Shown here piece by piece: positions 38,901 to 49,355 of a stretch of DNA of 64,000 nucleotides. The position numbers and the translations under genes were made by a program. How positions within the stretch are numbered: position 1 is the stretch's first letter; every line of letters begins with the position of its first letter. The notes beneath the pieces are model-generated. The model worked only from the letters and a program-made list of their open reading frames with translations. It ran no database searches and was not told the DNA's origin. The stretch spans positions 40,001 to 104,000 of the forward strand of contig JACEEZ010023511.1 in assembly GCA_016584305.1 (NCBI GenBank), in the 5' to 3' direction. The stretch is from Chionoecetes opilio. Taxonomy: Eukaryota > Arthropoda > Malacostraca > Decapoda > Majidae.

Positions 38901-41900
38901 ATGCAATGTCCTCCTCTGATATGGGTATAAAAAAAAAAAAAATACCAGTGAACGGGTAGAATGTGCTGGATTTGATATTAAACTCAGCACAATTAGCACG
39001 CACCTGCATCCATCCTTGCCAACACTTTCACCTTTTCCTGCAGGCTCAGGCTCTTCAATTTCATTCCTTTCCTGCTGGAGACACCCTTGCGTGATGGAGC
39101 TGACATCTTGATATACAGTACTGTATGATGTAATCCCAAAACACGTAAAATAGGTGGCAAAGTAAAGCAAAGGTCGGGAACCAGCGTGTAGGCTGTCAGC
39201 TGCTGAGCCGTGTTTATGTCGTCCAAGCACCGTCTTGGATACGAATTCCGTTTTTTGTCTAAATTGAAAAAGGATTGGTTTCTGCTTCAAAAACACAACA
39301 AACTTGGTAGGAGCCGAAATAATAATCAATGTAAAACATTGCAAACAATATCACAAAGTAGTATAACACACATTTCAGCAAGTGTTATTGGATTGGGATT
39401 CATAATCCAAGACGGTGCTTGGAGGACAAAAACACGGCTCAGCCTACGCGCTGGTTCCCGACCTTTGCTTTACTTTGCCACCTATTTTACGTGTTTTGGG
39501 ATTACATCATACAGTACTGTATTTCAAGATACTGTATTTCAAGATACAGTACTGTATTTCACGTCAGCTCCATCACGCAAGGGTGTCTCCAGCAGGAAGG
39601 GAATGAAATTGAAGAGCCTGAGCCTGCAGGAAAGGGTCAAAAGGACAAAAACACTACTTTCTGCGACTGAGGATATGCCGAGTAAGCAAAGAGATGCAGT
39701 TATAACATCAATATGCCGAGGTACATTATTTTTTGCCAACTTTCTGTTTACATGCTCACACAAGAGATTGTGAGGGCATGATATGCCGAGTGAAAACCAA
39801 GAGATGCAGTTTAGGGGAGGCGGTAGCAGAGTGGTTTGCGTCACCGAGTGGCGTTCTTGAAGACCCGAGTTCGATCCCGAATGAGACCCATAAATCCACT
39901 TAAAATCTTTCTGCACCGTCGAATGGCCTAAGAACACCCACATGCCCTGTCCATTAACTCTACCTTCGACTGCGAGTGCATGGGAGGACACAGGGGGGCG
40001 GCATGAGCCTCTAATTACAGGCGTCACTATAAGAATCCTGCCTGCGCCACCACGGGCGAAGGCCAACCATCACAGCCCTCGAGTGAGCCTCCAGGGCCTA
40101 CCATCCCACCCCTAGAGCTCACTGCCTACACGTGCTATAGGCATAGATATAAAAAATTTAAAAAAATTAAAATAAAAAAAATAAAAAAGTCTTTGCCTTG
40201 CCGAGTTATATCAAATTCCGAGTTATACAGTGCCGAGTTGTAAGGGTTTTACTGTACAGTAGTCTCCCGAGTTTCACGCTATGCGAGTTTCGCGCTGAGT
40301 CCTAAATTCATACCATCCCGACTCGCGCACTATCTCCCCGACTTTCGCGCTGCTTCGTACAAGTTGTTGTTGTTGTTTTTTTTTTTCCTATAGCTCCGTT
40401 TGGCAGTGACCTTCAGGGGTGGGATGGTAGGCCCTGTACTCGAGGGCTGTAATGGTTGGCCCTCGCCCGTGTTGGCACACGCAGGATTTTTATAAGAGTT
40501 AATGAGCTGCATTAGTAGAAGCGAAATTGGATTAGCTTTCCATTGATATATTTAGTTTTCTGATGAATGAATTAGCGCCATGCATAAATTTGCGTTAACT
40601 AAATGAATATCATCATCAATCGGGATATAAGAAATTGCGCCACCCTCAGTACTCACTGATTGTGTAAGGCGGGGTTCACACTACAAGTTTTTGCTGTCCG
40701 TGTCTACGTGGGCGTGGCGATCAGTGACGTCACAGTGACGTCACCCTGTCACACCCGCAGTCCCGGAGAAAGATTTGGGAGCTCCGAATAATGAGCCTGG
40801 GACTCAAGGTCAGTGACGTCATCACTGCTCCAGCGATGTGGTGGTCGCGCGGAGCCTGGTTCACACTACACAAGCAGGGAGTGACGTCACTGATGACAAG
40901 ACGCACGTAGACTACGGACAGCAAAAACGTGAACTGTGAACCGGGCCTAAGCGACTGGGCGAGGCTCTCTACGACGGCCTTCGCTCCCGCACACCACAGT
41001 CACCATTCCTCTCACGCACACAGTAGTAGCTACAGCTCATTATTATTACTACGTTTGCAGTGCTTAAGCTCTGTATTAAACTGCAGTGCGAATTGACTTG
41101 TCTTTAAGAATTGTAGACATTGGTAGAGTGATTGAATATACTTTTCAAGCTCACAAGGTAGTGGTATATACCACTGGCGTAATAAGCCTGAAAGATTGCC
41201 ACCAAGCAGTCGTGATGTCCTTCCATTTGTGCATCGGTATGTTATATGGATCTATATTCCCTATTTCCTTACATTTTTCAATGTAACGAGGAATAGATCC
41301 AGAGTTCAACATCTGGAGGACATAGTCTGACAGATGAACACCATCAATCACTTTCCCAGCCCTCAAAAAAGAGATTAGTAAGCGTGAGTGTACCGCGTTT
41401 ACAGGGGAGGTAATATCTGCCCTTTGTTTACATCACCGCACGGCCGCTGTCGTCTGTCGGCCAGCCGCCAGCAGGGCATGTAGTACGGTACGGTACGATC
41501 ATATTTTTCGTAATTCGTACCGCAGATAAATACAGTACCGTAATTCCGTTCCGTACCTGAATATTTGTATCGTACCGTACTAGTACGATTAATTTCCGTA
41601 CCGTAATTTCGAACTATTTTTCGTACCCAAAAACATTTGACATTCGTAAAGAAAATCAATAATTGACAAAATTACTAATCATTTTCCATTGTGATTAATA
41701 TACACATACTTTTACAGGTACATACAACACATAGTAACTTCTACCCATTGATCTATATATACTACATACATTTCATAGTTACCTCCTAAACCCGAGACTT
41801 ACAAAGCATTAACTATATATATATATATATATATATATTAGGGTGCATTAATTTTATGTATTGCATGGTAAAAGCATGATGGCATCAACAATATCTTCCT

Positions 41901-44900
41901 TCAATCCCACACCACTTTACTTATCTCCTTGACCTGAGGAGGTTGAGGGATAATCCCCATGCCACGTCCACACCCAGGCAGCTGGGCAAAAATTCTACCT
42001 AGCTAATGAAGTCACACGGTGGTGTTAATTAACGTAGTCAAATCTCGCTCACTCTCATTCCCCTACCCGCCCATCCACCCACGCCCTCACTTAATCATTC
42101 ACCTACCCGCCCATTCACAAACTCCCTCTCTTACTCACTAACCCATCCACGCCCTCACTCATTTCTTCAACACCCCTCCAACCCACTCACTCCCTTACTC
42201 ACTCCTTCACCCACCCACACCCCTCACTCACTCACTTATTCACGAATCCACCCACGCTTTCACTCACACAACCACCCACGCCCTCACCTACTCACGCCCT
42301 CACTCACTCACTCTTCCATCACCAGTGACCATGAACGAGGTTGAAGTGAGGTGGTTATATACATATATATATATATATATATACAGTCTATATATTAAGG
42401 TAGATAGGAACTAGACACATGGCCTGTTGAACTATTAATCATTATCCCTAGGAGTCCCAGGACCCCAGGTCAACACCCAGGCGTTGGATGGAAAATTCCT
42501 CCCTGGTAATGAGATCAAACGTTGGTGTAAATGGGGAGATCAACTCCCGCTCCTTGAGTCCCTGACTCCCTGGTCCCTGAGCTGGGGTGAAGTCAAGTGA
42601 TTTTTACAGATAGATACACATGAAAATAGATAGACAGTGTGGATGGTAGCCTACCATCCATACTGCTGGGTACGAAAATGGTTCGATATAAGTACGGAAA
42701 TCAAAATTGAACTTTCGTACCGTACCGAACTTAAAGAAATATATTGAACCGTAATATCGAACCGTACTTTTAGCCCTTAAATTACCGTACCGTACCGTAA
42801 TTTCGTACCGTACCGTAACGAACCACATGCCCTGGCCGCCAGCCATGTGCTCGGCGCGGACCACTCGGCCACCGCTGCTCCCAGCAGTGATCCAAAAGTG
42901 TCTTTCTGTTGGTCTGTTTCCATTTTCTTTGGCGTATCGTATAACTTTTAGCTTGTATGTGATAGTATTAGTAAATCGTTTTGATGAATTCGCCATGGGT
43001 GATAATTTCCAGGACTGAAAAGAGCTTGTGATATGTGTGACAGCCTGGTGGTAAATGGTACATCAACACTAGCAGACGATAGATGACGCTGTTGGCGGCA
43101 ATCTGCCGCCAAAGGGGGAATGTTAACATACCAACGTGAGGACAGATTAGTACGTAGTTGATTTGAATGTCTTATGGTATTTGAAATACTTGTAACAGGT
43201 AAGTACTGAGGTACTGAGTACTGAGGAAGTACTACAACATTCGTCTTGGAAGACCATTAGTATTTTTCAGGGTATATTTTGGGGGAAAACGTGAGTCTTA
43301 TAAGCCGTAAAATATGGTACTACGCCTCGCACCGGAGTAAATAAGCATTTTTACAGGGTTTTCAATACCCGAGTTTCGCGATCCTCAAGTTTAGCGCTAT
43401 GCCTTGGGAATAAAGCAAGCGCGAAACTCGGGAGGGTACTCTAGAGGTACCTCTGACCGTCCCGCTGTTGAGTCTATTCTTAACTTACCCCTTCCTCCTG
43501 GCTGTACAAAAGACTCCCTTTTGTCTCAACAATCCCCATCCCTGTCCCCTCGCCCCCCCTGACCCTACTGACTGTACTTCACCTACTACACTTGATCCCC
43601 CTCCTGATATCGCTGATCCTGCTAACCCCTCTACTCCGGACTCTAGCATTCCAACTATCATCACCCGCTAACCTCTACACTCTGTCTGTTCTTCATTGGA
43701 ACATTCACGACTTCCGATCCCACAGACAAGACCTTTGTCTCCTTATTTCTTCCTATAAGCCTCAAGTTATCTGCATGGCAGAAACTTTCCTTACTCACCC
43801 CCCTGACCCATTTCCAAATTTATGATCTCCTTCCCCCAACAAATACACATCCTTCCTCTGATCTAACCCCACTGCTATAACGTTCCATTCCTTTCCCCTT
43901 CCCTCACCGTTTCACTCTTTCTCTATAACCCCTTCCCTTCATTATGCTTTGCCATAGTGCCATATGACCTCTGATGTCTGGCACATTTTCCCTTTTTAGC
44001 ATTAAATCAATCAATTAATATTTCTTATCTAGCATATAGTGAAGGTAGCGGTATTATTCTAGCGTTTGCCCATACTCCCCCTTTCCCGCAAAATAAGCTT
44101 GGGGACCTGGGGGAATACGGGATATTTGGCTGGGGTACAAAATATGCGTCGCAACAACATAGTTTTTGAGTTAGGGATGTTGAAAAAATTCCCTAGATCT
44201 AGGGAAAATTCATTGGATTTCTTCTGATCCAGAGACGTGTGAACCTGACGATCCTCACAGAATGATGACTGAAGTGTCGAGAACCCCACCAACCCCCCTA
44301 GGAGGTTAGGTTAGGTTAGGTTATCTGTGGGTCAAGCCCCCCCCGCTAGGTTAGGTTAATTTTGGTTCGGAAAATTTCTCTAGATATAAGGAAATTACCC
44401 TAGATCTAGGGAATTTTACCCCCCTACACAACTCTTAAATTATGTTTCCGACTCATAATTTGTTCCACACTCGAAAACCCCGCATTCCCACAGGTCCTCA
44501 AACTTGTTTGGGGGAAGTGGGAGAGTATGGGCAAATACTAGAAATTTACCAAGGTAGCTAATATTAACTTCCCGAATACCAAAGGGAAATGCAGTTTCAG
44601 CTAATACTCACAATCACCATTTTCATGTTCACCCCAGCCATAAGTTTGGGGGACTGGTGGGAAGCCGGGGGTTTTGGGTGGCGGAGGCAAATATAACTAC
44701 ATAGTTTGACTCCCCAGAAGTTGACTTAGCCAAAATGAATGACATTTTTATTGTTTTTGGTATTATTTGGTTTTTCAGCATCCCGCTAATTTTTTTACCA
44801 GACTTTTTGGTATAGATTTGGATTTGTTTTATCGACCCTGCCATATCTTTGATTTTTTTTTTATAGTGTAGAGTTGATACCAGACAATCTAATTCAAAAC

Positions 44901-47900
44901 ACATTTCCTGTATTGCAGCATTTCTTTGGTCGCAAGAAGAACTGCTACACTGTTGCCATCAAATATGTTAATCGGGCTCTACGATATAACACCTTGTCAA
45001 AAAAACTGAAGAAACGTGATGATATAAATGTAAGTATCTTTCTTTCTTATAGTACAAGTAAAACTTTTAGAATAGAAAAATTATGTCTTTTTCTCTGAGG
45101 TTATATTTTTCTACAGACATCTTCTAGAAGTAATGTACCCTTTGTTCTCGAATAATTTTCTACTGATTTTTACTTGCTGCATTTATCTGTAGCTACTGTA
45201 CTTATTATTCTGTATAATTATGACATTCTTGATTGGATATTTTACTTTGTCTTCTAATTTTTTGTAATCCAAAGTAGATTGGTAAGGATCATATAGATCC
45301 ATATGCAGTACACTGTACTGTATTAAGCCTTGACCTGAAAACCAATGTTATGTTCTACTTGCATGATTTTCTAGGGAATCCAGTTATGATTATAAATCTT
45401 ACATATTCTTTATCTTGCTGTCAGCTGTGGGACACCCGCATTAGTGCTGCCTGCACAGACCTGGGCACCCGGTATTCAGATATGAAGGTTGTGATGGACG
45501 ATAGCAACATACACTTAAACAGAGTCATTTTGCAAAACTTGGCCATATGGGAGCCACGATCTTTTCGGGTAAGTGATGAATATGTTCATTGTATATTTAA
45601 TTTTTAAGGCAGATTTATGCAAATATGAGCATGTGTAGGATTGTAATCAGTGGCGTACCGGGGGGGGGTGGAGGGGCATGCCCCCCCCCCCTTTGCAAAA
45701 CATAAATAATAATAAAAATGAATTTATTATAAATAAATATATATATTATTTTTGGGCCCCCCCTTTACAATTTTCTGGGTACGCCACTGATGTAATATTA
45801 AATGATAAAGGCCGGTTCCCACTAGCCCGCTTCTACGGCCGCCGTTGCCGTACACCGCCCAACAATGACGTCGCCATCATCACCGCTTGAGTGGTTGTAC
45901 AGGGAGGTCCCGAAGATACGAGCAGTTAGGTTCCACCTGGCATACTCGTAAAGCGAAATCTCGTATAACGAAACACATAACTAATGGTAAAATATAGGTT
46001 TGGTTCCAGGACCCCATCAATTAAAAAGAATAAGAAAAAAAAATACATGTTTTTCAAGCTAAAATAAACTATAGCAAACACAACAAACACACAGCGTCTA
46101 TATTACCCACACTGTACTACCTATTCTGTAGAAAAAGCATTCTGAAAGAGAAAATAGCACACAAAATAACATAACTGCACATTAATTAAACATAAAACAT
46201 GCATAACAAGCAAAAAAGACGTTGTAATGTAGGGGACGCCGCGTGATACAAGAGAGGGTAGTGTAGTGGTCCCAAGGTCTGGGCCGCACACCTGGCTAAT
46301 TACCCCTAAAGGTCAGGCCGCGCCATATGCTTAATTACCCTTCAGGTCACGCCTTGCTAGGGGTGACCTGACTGCAGTCCCAAGGTTGGAGCCACATACC
46401 TGCTAATTACCCCTAAATGTCAGGCCGCACCATATGCTTAACCCCTTCACTGCGGCTGGTACAAATACGGTCTCTCAGCTATTTAAGGGTTCACTGCGAC
46501 TGGTACATATATGGTTTCTGTATTTAAACTGTGCGCTCAATGATATTATGGGTAAATATTCGTTGTGATAGGCTTGTATGGCAACAGTGTCAAGTGTTGC
46601 GATATAATATAACCTCTTTTTCTGCTTGTGTGAGTTAGTGTGACTAATAAGGTCAAGCGGTACAGTACGACGTGTTGACGCTGCCGCGCCCTCTACTTCA
46701 ATGGCGAGGCTAAATAGTCAAGATATTCAATATATTCTTGATGGATATAAAACAGAAGTATGAATGAATGCATGAATGAAGCATTTATGTACCAAAATAA
46801 GCTGTATTATGTTGAGTAGTAAGTAGTTTCATTGTGCGTCTGGCAGCACGGTCACGGCCCTGTTGCTGCACTTTGACGTAACTCTTCACTTAGCTGGTAG
46901 CCTCCACCAAGACCAAACATAGATTTTCTGGTATGGAATGAGCATCCTATTCATTTAGGCACTTTAAAATATGATCAGTAATTATTTTATATTTTAATTA
47001 AACTTGCCACACAGGGGGGTAGGCCTATGAATTTGATATCCGCAGTGAAGGGGTTAATTACCCTTCAGGTCACGGCTTGCTAAGGGTGACCTCACTGGGG
47101 TCAACCAAATCCCCCTTTGTCCAGCCCGGGAGTGGTAGGGCGTGCATTTTGAACTTGATAATATTACTCACCCCAGTTTGAATGTCGTATCATTGGATTT
47201 TCGATCTCGTAATATTGAAAATAGACCCTAATTTACACATCTCGTATCATCGGATTCTCGTATACCGAATGCTCGTATAACGGGACCTCCCTGTATTGGT
47301 AACTGGGCAGTTTGACTTGAGGATGACTTGATTTTTATTTTGTACGGCAGCTGTACAGCGGTACGGAGGTGCGGTCGACTTTTTTGTGACGTCATTGTTG
47401 GGCGGTGTACGGCAACGGCGGCTGTAGAAGCAGGCTAGTGGGAACCGGCCTTAACTGTTGCTCACAAAATCTGAAAGACTAAAAAGGTGAAGGTTGTAAG
47501 TAGGAACAATAGAAAGTTTGTTCAAGATCAGGGTTTGATTTAAATCAAGTTTATTTTAATCACCGATTTAAATCAAATGATTTTTTTTAAATCCCTGATT
47601 TAAATCATAACCTTATCATTATTTGAAAACGAGAGGGGAAAGAAGGAAAATTAAGCAAATGGGCTTTATGAACACCCCCCCCCCCCCCCAAGTAGCAGGG
47701 ATGACTGAAAAATTTGGCCAAACAGTACGATATAGCAAAATCAGGCAATATTTTGTGTAGCTGATTCTCATCACAGGCAGAATGATGACCACGGTTCACC
47801 TTTCTTATGCCAGCTAGGTTATTACCGGAGGTCAAATTAATAATCATTTGATCAGTTGGTGTGGTTTGTTTTGGGGGGAGGGTAAAGCTTGCAGGACGGT

Positions 47901-49355
47901 AGGACCGCCTACTCGATCCCCCAGCCAATAGGAACCACGAATGGGACAAGGCCAGTCTGGATGTGTTTTCGCGAGCATCAGTGCAGACTGGGCCAGCCCA
48001 TTGTATATTTATACCGATAATAGATATAACTATACTAAGTGGGTATAACTATACTAACGAGTATAAATATACTAAGGGCCAGCCTAGACCGGCCTGGTAA
48101 ACATTGCAAAAACGTGCTTATAGACATTAGGCCTATTGATTTGAAAACGTCCATCACAGAAATTGAAAATATGTAAATTCATCTGTATTTTGTTATATGC
48201 ATTTTTAATTCACTTATTCTATCTTTTTTTAGTTATAAATATACTAAACAATATCCTGTAGTAGTTAGATTTTTTGTAGAACATCAAATAAAAAATTAAA
48301 TAAAAAAATCGATCTAGTAAATAAAAAAAATATAAATTCTTTTCTTAAATAAAAAAAAATCAACAACTCTGGTTCAAGTCATTCAAAGCTAGAGGCTATA
48401 AAGTAAGATAAATTTACAAATGCTCTGCAATATTTTAACCACTCATATTCATCCTCACTGGATTTTGTCATATTATATTTATTATTTTTTCCCTTAGCCT
48501 GGATTCCACACATTTTTGTATTCCATTCTCATTAGGTATATGTGCTTGTATTCTCACATAGTTATACACCTATGCCTCGTTTAACACGGGAGTTACGTTC
48601 CTGGAAAATGGTTTGTCAAGCAAAAAGTGTGTTAAATGAATCATGTGTTCTCATTAATTTAAATCCTAAAATTAAGAACAATTTTTTGTGCATAAAAACA
48701 AATTTTAGTAAAAAAAAAAATTTGCGTAACGGAACTTTTGTGAAGTAAGGTTGTGTCAAACGTATTGCAGCTCTGAATCTATCCCATCTGATCCCAACTG
48801 TTTGTTTGAATACAGCCTTCTGTACCCACTCTCTCCGACGCAGGACATAATCATTAATTTTTGGGGGTGGATGGGGTTTGGATTTGGGTTAGGGACTTTT
48901 GGGGGGTTTGCATTATTCAAGGTTTTGCATTGTTGGTGGGGGTGTCAGTACATAACCCCCACAATGTTTGGGTCGCCAATGTATTTGGAAAAAATGTTTG
49001 CCCTAATTTTACACAAACAAGAGTTACAGATTGTCAAAGAAAATAAGGCAATTGGCAGTGAACAAATTACAGAACGAGGTGATTGCTTCATTCAGCACAT
49101 ACGCAAACAAGCACAGACTAATTAATCTTGCTGTACTGTGATCAATGTAAAAAAAAAATGCTAATTAGATGTGTTGAATGAGGAAATAACCTTGTTCTGT
49201 AATTTGTTTACTATTAATAAACCTTCCATTTTCTTTAATTAAATGTTTTGTTTCTGCAGGCACTTGCACTACTCACCAAAGCCAAGCAAGAAGTAGGTCT
49301 GAATTCTCTTGAGGGTCCTAGTCCAGCCGGTGTGGTCACGCGAGGGATGCTGTAA
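35869..49355 (+). CDS. MRPL20: Mitochondrial ribosomal protein L20 (bL20m), complete
   Basis: Exons 35869-35955, 44919-45029, 45425-45568 and 49260-49355 join at phase 0 each time into 145 residues; the human protein has 149. Family marks are ARARGPDRYWRRRR near the N-terminus, HFFGRKKNCYTVAIKYVNRA, KKLKKRDDINLWDTRISAA, LNRVILQNLAIWEPRSF and a GVVTRGML end. bL20m binds large-subunit rRNA in the mitochondrial ribosome, and the basic N-terminal extension is the rRNA-contacting part of L20 proteins. The ATG was chosen because it gives the conserved R-x-RGPD-x2-W start. The gene runs divergently from NME6. Introns 1 and 3 (9.0 and 3.7 kb) are enlarged by nested transposons. Confidence 0.94.
35956..36430. 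other. Start of MRPL20 intron 1
   Basis: No coding sequence. Short TAGGTTAGGTTA-type runs occur near 36265. Confidence 0.5.
36431..38831 (+). mobile_element. Non-LTR retrotransposon, 5' part with ORF1 (gag-like)
   Basis: From 36816 a proline/serine-rich frame leads into a conserved-looking block (AKWDCFFIVPSTAPYS, near 37280). After frame breaks comes a zinc-knuckle remnant (RQCQSCWRFGHPANT near 37905). This layout is that of ORF1 in Jockey/I-type LINEs. A tRNA-like insertion disrupts it near 37720. It stops at 38831 where two DNA transposons are inserted and resumes at 43444. The element lies in MRPL20 intron 1 and is defective. Confidence 0.72.
37722..37798 (-). repeat. tRNA-like sequence, SINE head or tRNA pseudogene
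   Basis: Minus strand shows an A-box-like TGGTTTAACGGGTAGCAC and a perfect B-box-like GGGTTCGATCCCC. The anticodon arm would have a GGC loop, but the acceptor stem pairs poorly, so a working tRNA is unlikely. It interrupts LINE ORF1. Confidence 0.6.
38832..40254. mobile_element. Pogo/Tigger-like element, internally inverted
   Basis: The ends CAGTAAAACCCTTATAACTC are inverted, with TA at 38830-38831 and 40255-40256. A helix-turn-helix remnant (SSRKGMKLKSLSLQEKVKVL) is present twice in opposite orientations, inside inverted arms 39021-39240 and 39405-39640. A tRNA-derived SINE sits in its right part. It is inserted in the LINE described at 36431. Confidence 0.82.
39813..40189 (+). mobile_element. 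tRNA-derived SINE, full copy
   Basis: Starts GGGGAGGCGGTAGCAGAGTG with an A-box-like TAGCAGAGTGG and a B-box-like GAGTTCGATCCC about 45 bases on, and ends in an A-rich tail. A minus-strand copy lies at 62102-62420 and a partial one near 40365. Confidence 0.82.
40365..40500 (-). mobile_element. Partial tRNA-derived SINE (3' part)
   Basis: Matches the 3' half of the SINE at 39813 in reverse orientation, with its T-rich tail on the left. It is nested in the second pogo-like element. Confidence 0.7.
40668..40947. mobile_element. Harbinger-like MITE, TAA-flanked
   Basis: Long inverted ends share GTTCACA and TTTTTGCTGTCCGT, with TAA on both sides (40665-40667, 40948-40950). No coding capacity. 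Confidence 0.75.
41450..42880. repeat. Inverted-repeat segment rich in CGTACCGTA
   Basis: Blocks of ACGGTACGGTACG occur at the left (41484-41620) and inverted at the right (42700-42830), with a shared GGGCATG beyond each. It is probably a further nested element, but its limits are unclear. It contains (TA)n tracts at 41813 and 42363 and a degenerate CCACGCCCTCACTCACTC-like tandem stretch at 42044-42315. Confidence 0.55.
43444..43990 (+). mobile_element. Non-LTR retrotransposon, continuation with start of ORF2
   Basis: Encodes the beginning of an APE endonuclease (LSVLHWNIHDFRSHRQDL, near 43685, and VICMAETFLTHPP), then jumps to a 3' tail ending in ATTAAATCAATCAATTAAT. Most of ORF2 is therefore deleted. 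It is the other side of the insertion site at 38831. Confidence 0.75.
44050..44550. mobile_element. hAT-like palindromic MITE, copy C
   Basis: Inverted ends GGTATTATTCTAG and GGTAAATTTCTAG extend well into the element (TTTGCCCATACTC). Perfect 8-bp duplications AAGGTAGC flank it (44042-44049, 44551-44558). It contains CCCTAGATCTAGGG palindromes and a TTAGGTTAGG run. Confidence 0.87.
44919..45029 (+). CDS. MRPL20: MRPL20 exon 2
   Basis: 37 codons after a TATTGCAG acceptor, HFFGRKKNCYT to RDDIN, with donor GTAAGT. The open frame continues upstream of the acceptor but does not match the family there. Confidence 0.94.
45425..45568 (+). CDS. MRPL20: MRPL20 exon 3
   Basis: 48 codons from LWDTRISAA to the diagnostic LAIWEPRSFR, with donor GTAAGT. 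Confidence 0.95.
45648..45789. mobile_element. Short hAT-type MITE with CAGTGGCGTACC ends
   Basis: The 142-bp segment has inverted CAGTGGCGTACC ends around a C/G run and an AT-rich middle. The flanks share TGTAAT, but an 8-bp duplication is not exact. It lies in MRPL20 intron 3. Confidence 0.75.
45900..47293. mobile_element. Pogo-like element with CAGGGAGGTCCCG ends
   Basis: Inverted CAGGGAGGTCCCG-type ends with TA on both sides (45898-45899, 47294-47295). It contains imperfect tandem copies of a ~100-bp block with CATATGCTTAATTACCC. It is nested in the Harbinger-like element. Confidence 0.83.
46442..47053. mobile_element. piggyBac-like MITE in TTAA
   Basis: Inverted ends CCCCTTCACTGCGG with TTAA on both sides (46438-46441, 47054-47057). 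An unoccupied copy of the target (CATATGCTTAATTACCCTTC) survives at about 46324 in the host's own tandem repeat. Confidence 0.88.
47529..48371. mobile_element. Possible hAT-like element with CAGGGTTTGATTT end
   Basis: Ends CAGGGTTTGATTT and CAGAGTTGTTGATTT are inverted, and GTTCAAG occurs at both flanks but not in exact register. The left part is rich in TTTAAATCA words, and a C-run and AT-rich DNA fill the rest. Confidence 0.45.
48560..49060. other. Unassigned part of MRPL20 intron 3, possible transposon remnant
   Basis: A CCTCGTTTAACACGGGAGTT start near 48574 resembles a pogo-type end, but no matching right end was found. G/T-rich stretch near 48860-48960. Confidence 0.3.
49061..49209. repeat. 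Imperfect hairpin ahead of MRPL20 exon 4
   Basis: About 40-base arms sharing ACAAATTACAGAAC are inverted around an A-rich loop. It ends about 50 bases before the exon 4 acceptor. Confidence 0.6.
49260..49355 (+). CDS. MRPL20: MRPL20 exon 4 and stop
   Basis: 31 codons after TTTCTGCAG, including LALLTKAKQEVGLNSLEG, then TAA. Confidence 0.93.
   Translation, partial: ALALLTKAKQEVGLNSLEGPSPAGVVTRGML

Larger units (their letters stand above)
40257..43441. mobile_element. Pogo/Tigger-like element with CCCGAGTTTC ends
   Basis: Inward ends CAGTAGTCTCCCGAGTTTC and GAGTACCCTCCCGAGTTTC, with TA on both sides. The left TA is shared with the preceding element. A minus-strand frame at 42996-42900 (KRFTNTITYKLKVIRYAKEN) is a typical psq-type helix-turn-helix start of a pogo transposase, broken soon after. 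Several smaller insertions lie inside. Confidence 0.8.
45809..47451. mobile_element. Harbinger-like element hosting nested insertions
   Basis: About 65-bp inverted ends starting AGGCCGGTTCCCACTAG, with TAA at 45806-45808 and 47452-47454. Most of its interior is a pogo-like element. Confidence 0.85.

Noticed and set aside
44874..44918. Longer 5' end for MRPL20 exon 2
   Set aside because: The frame is open upstream, but the family match starts exactly at the CAG acceptor and joins exon 1 in phase 0.
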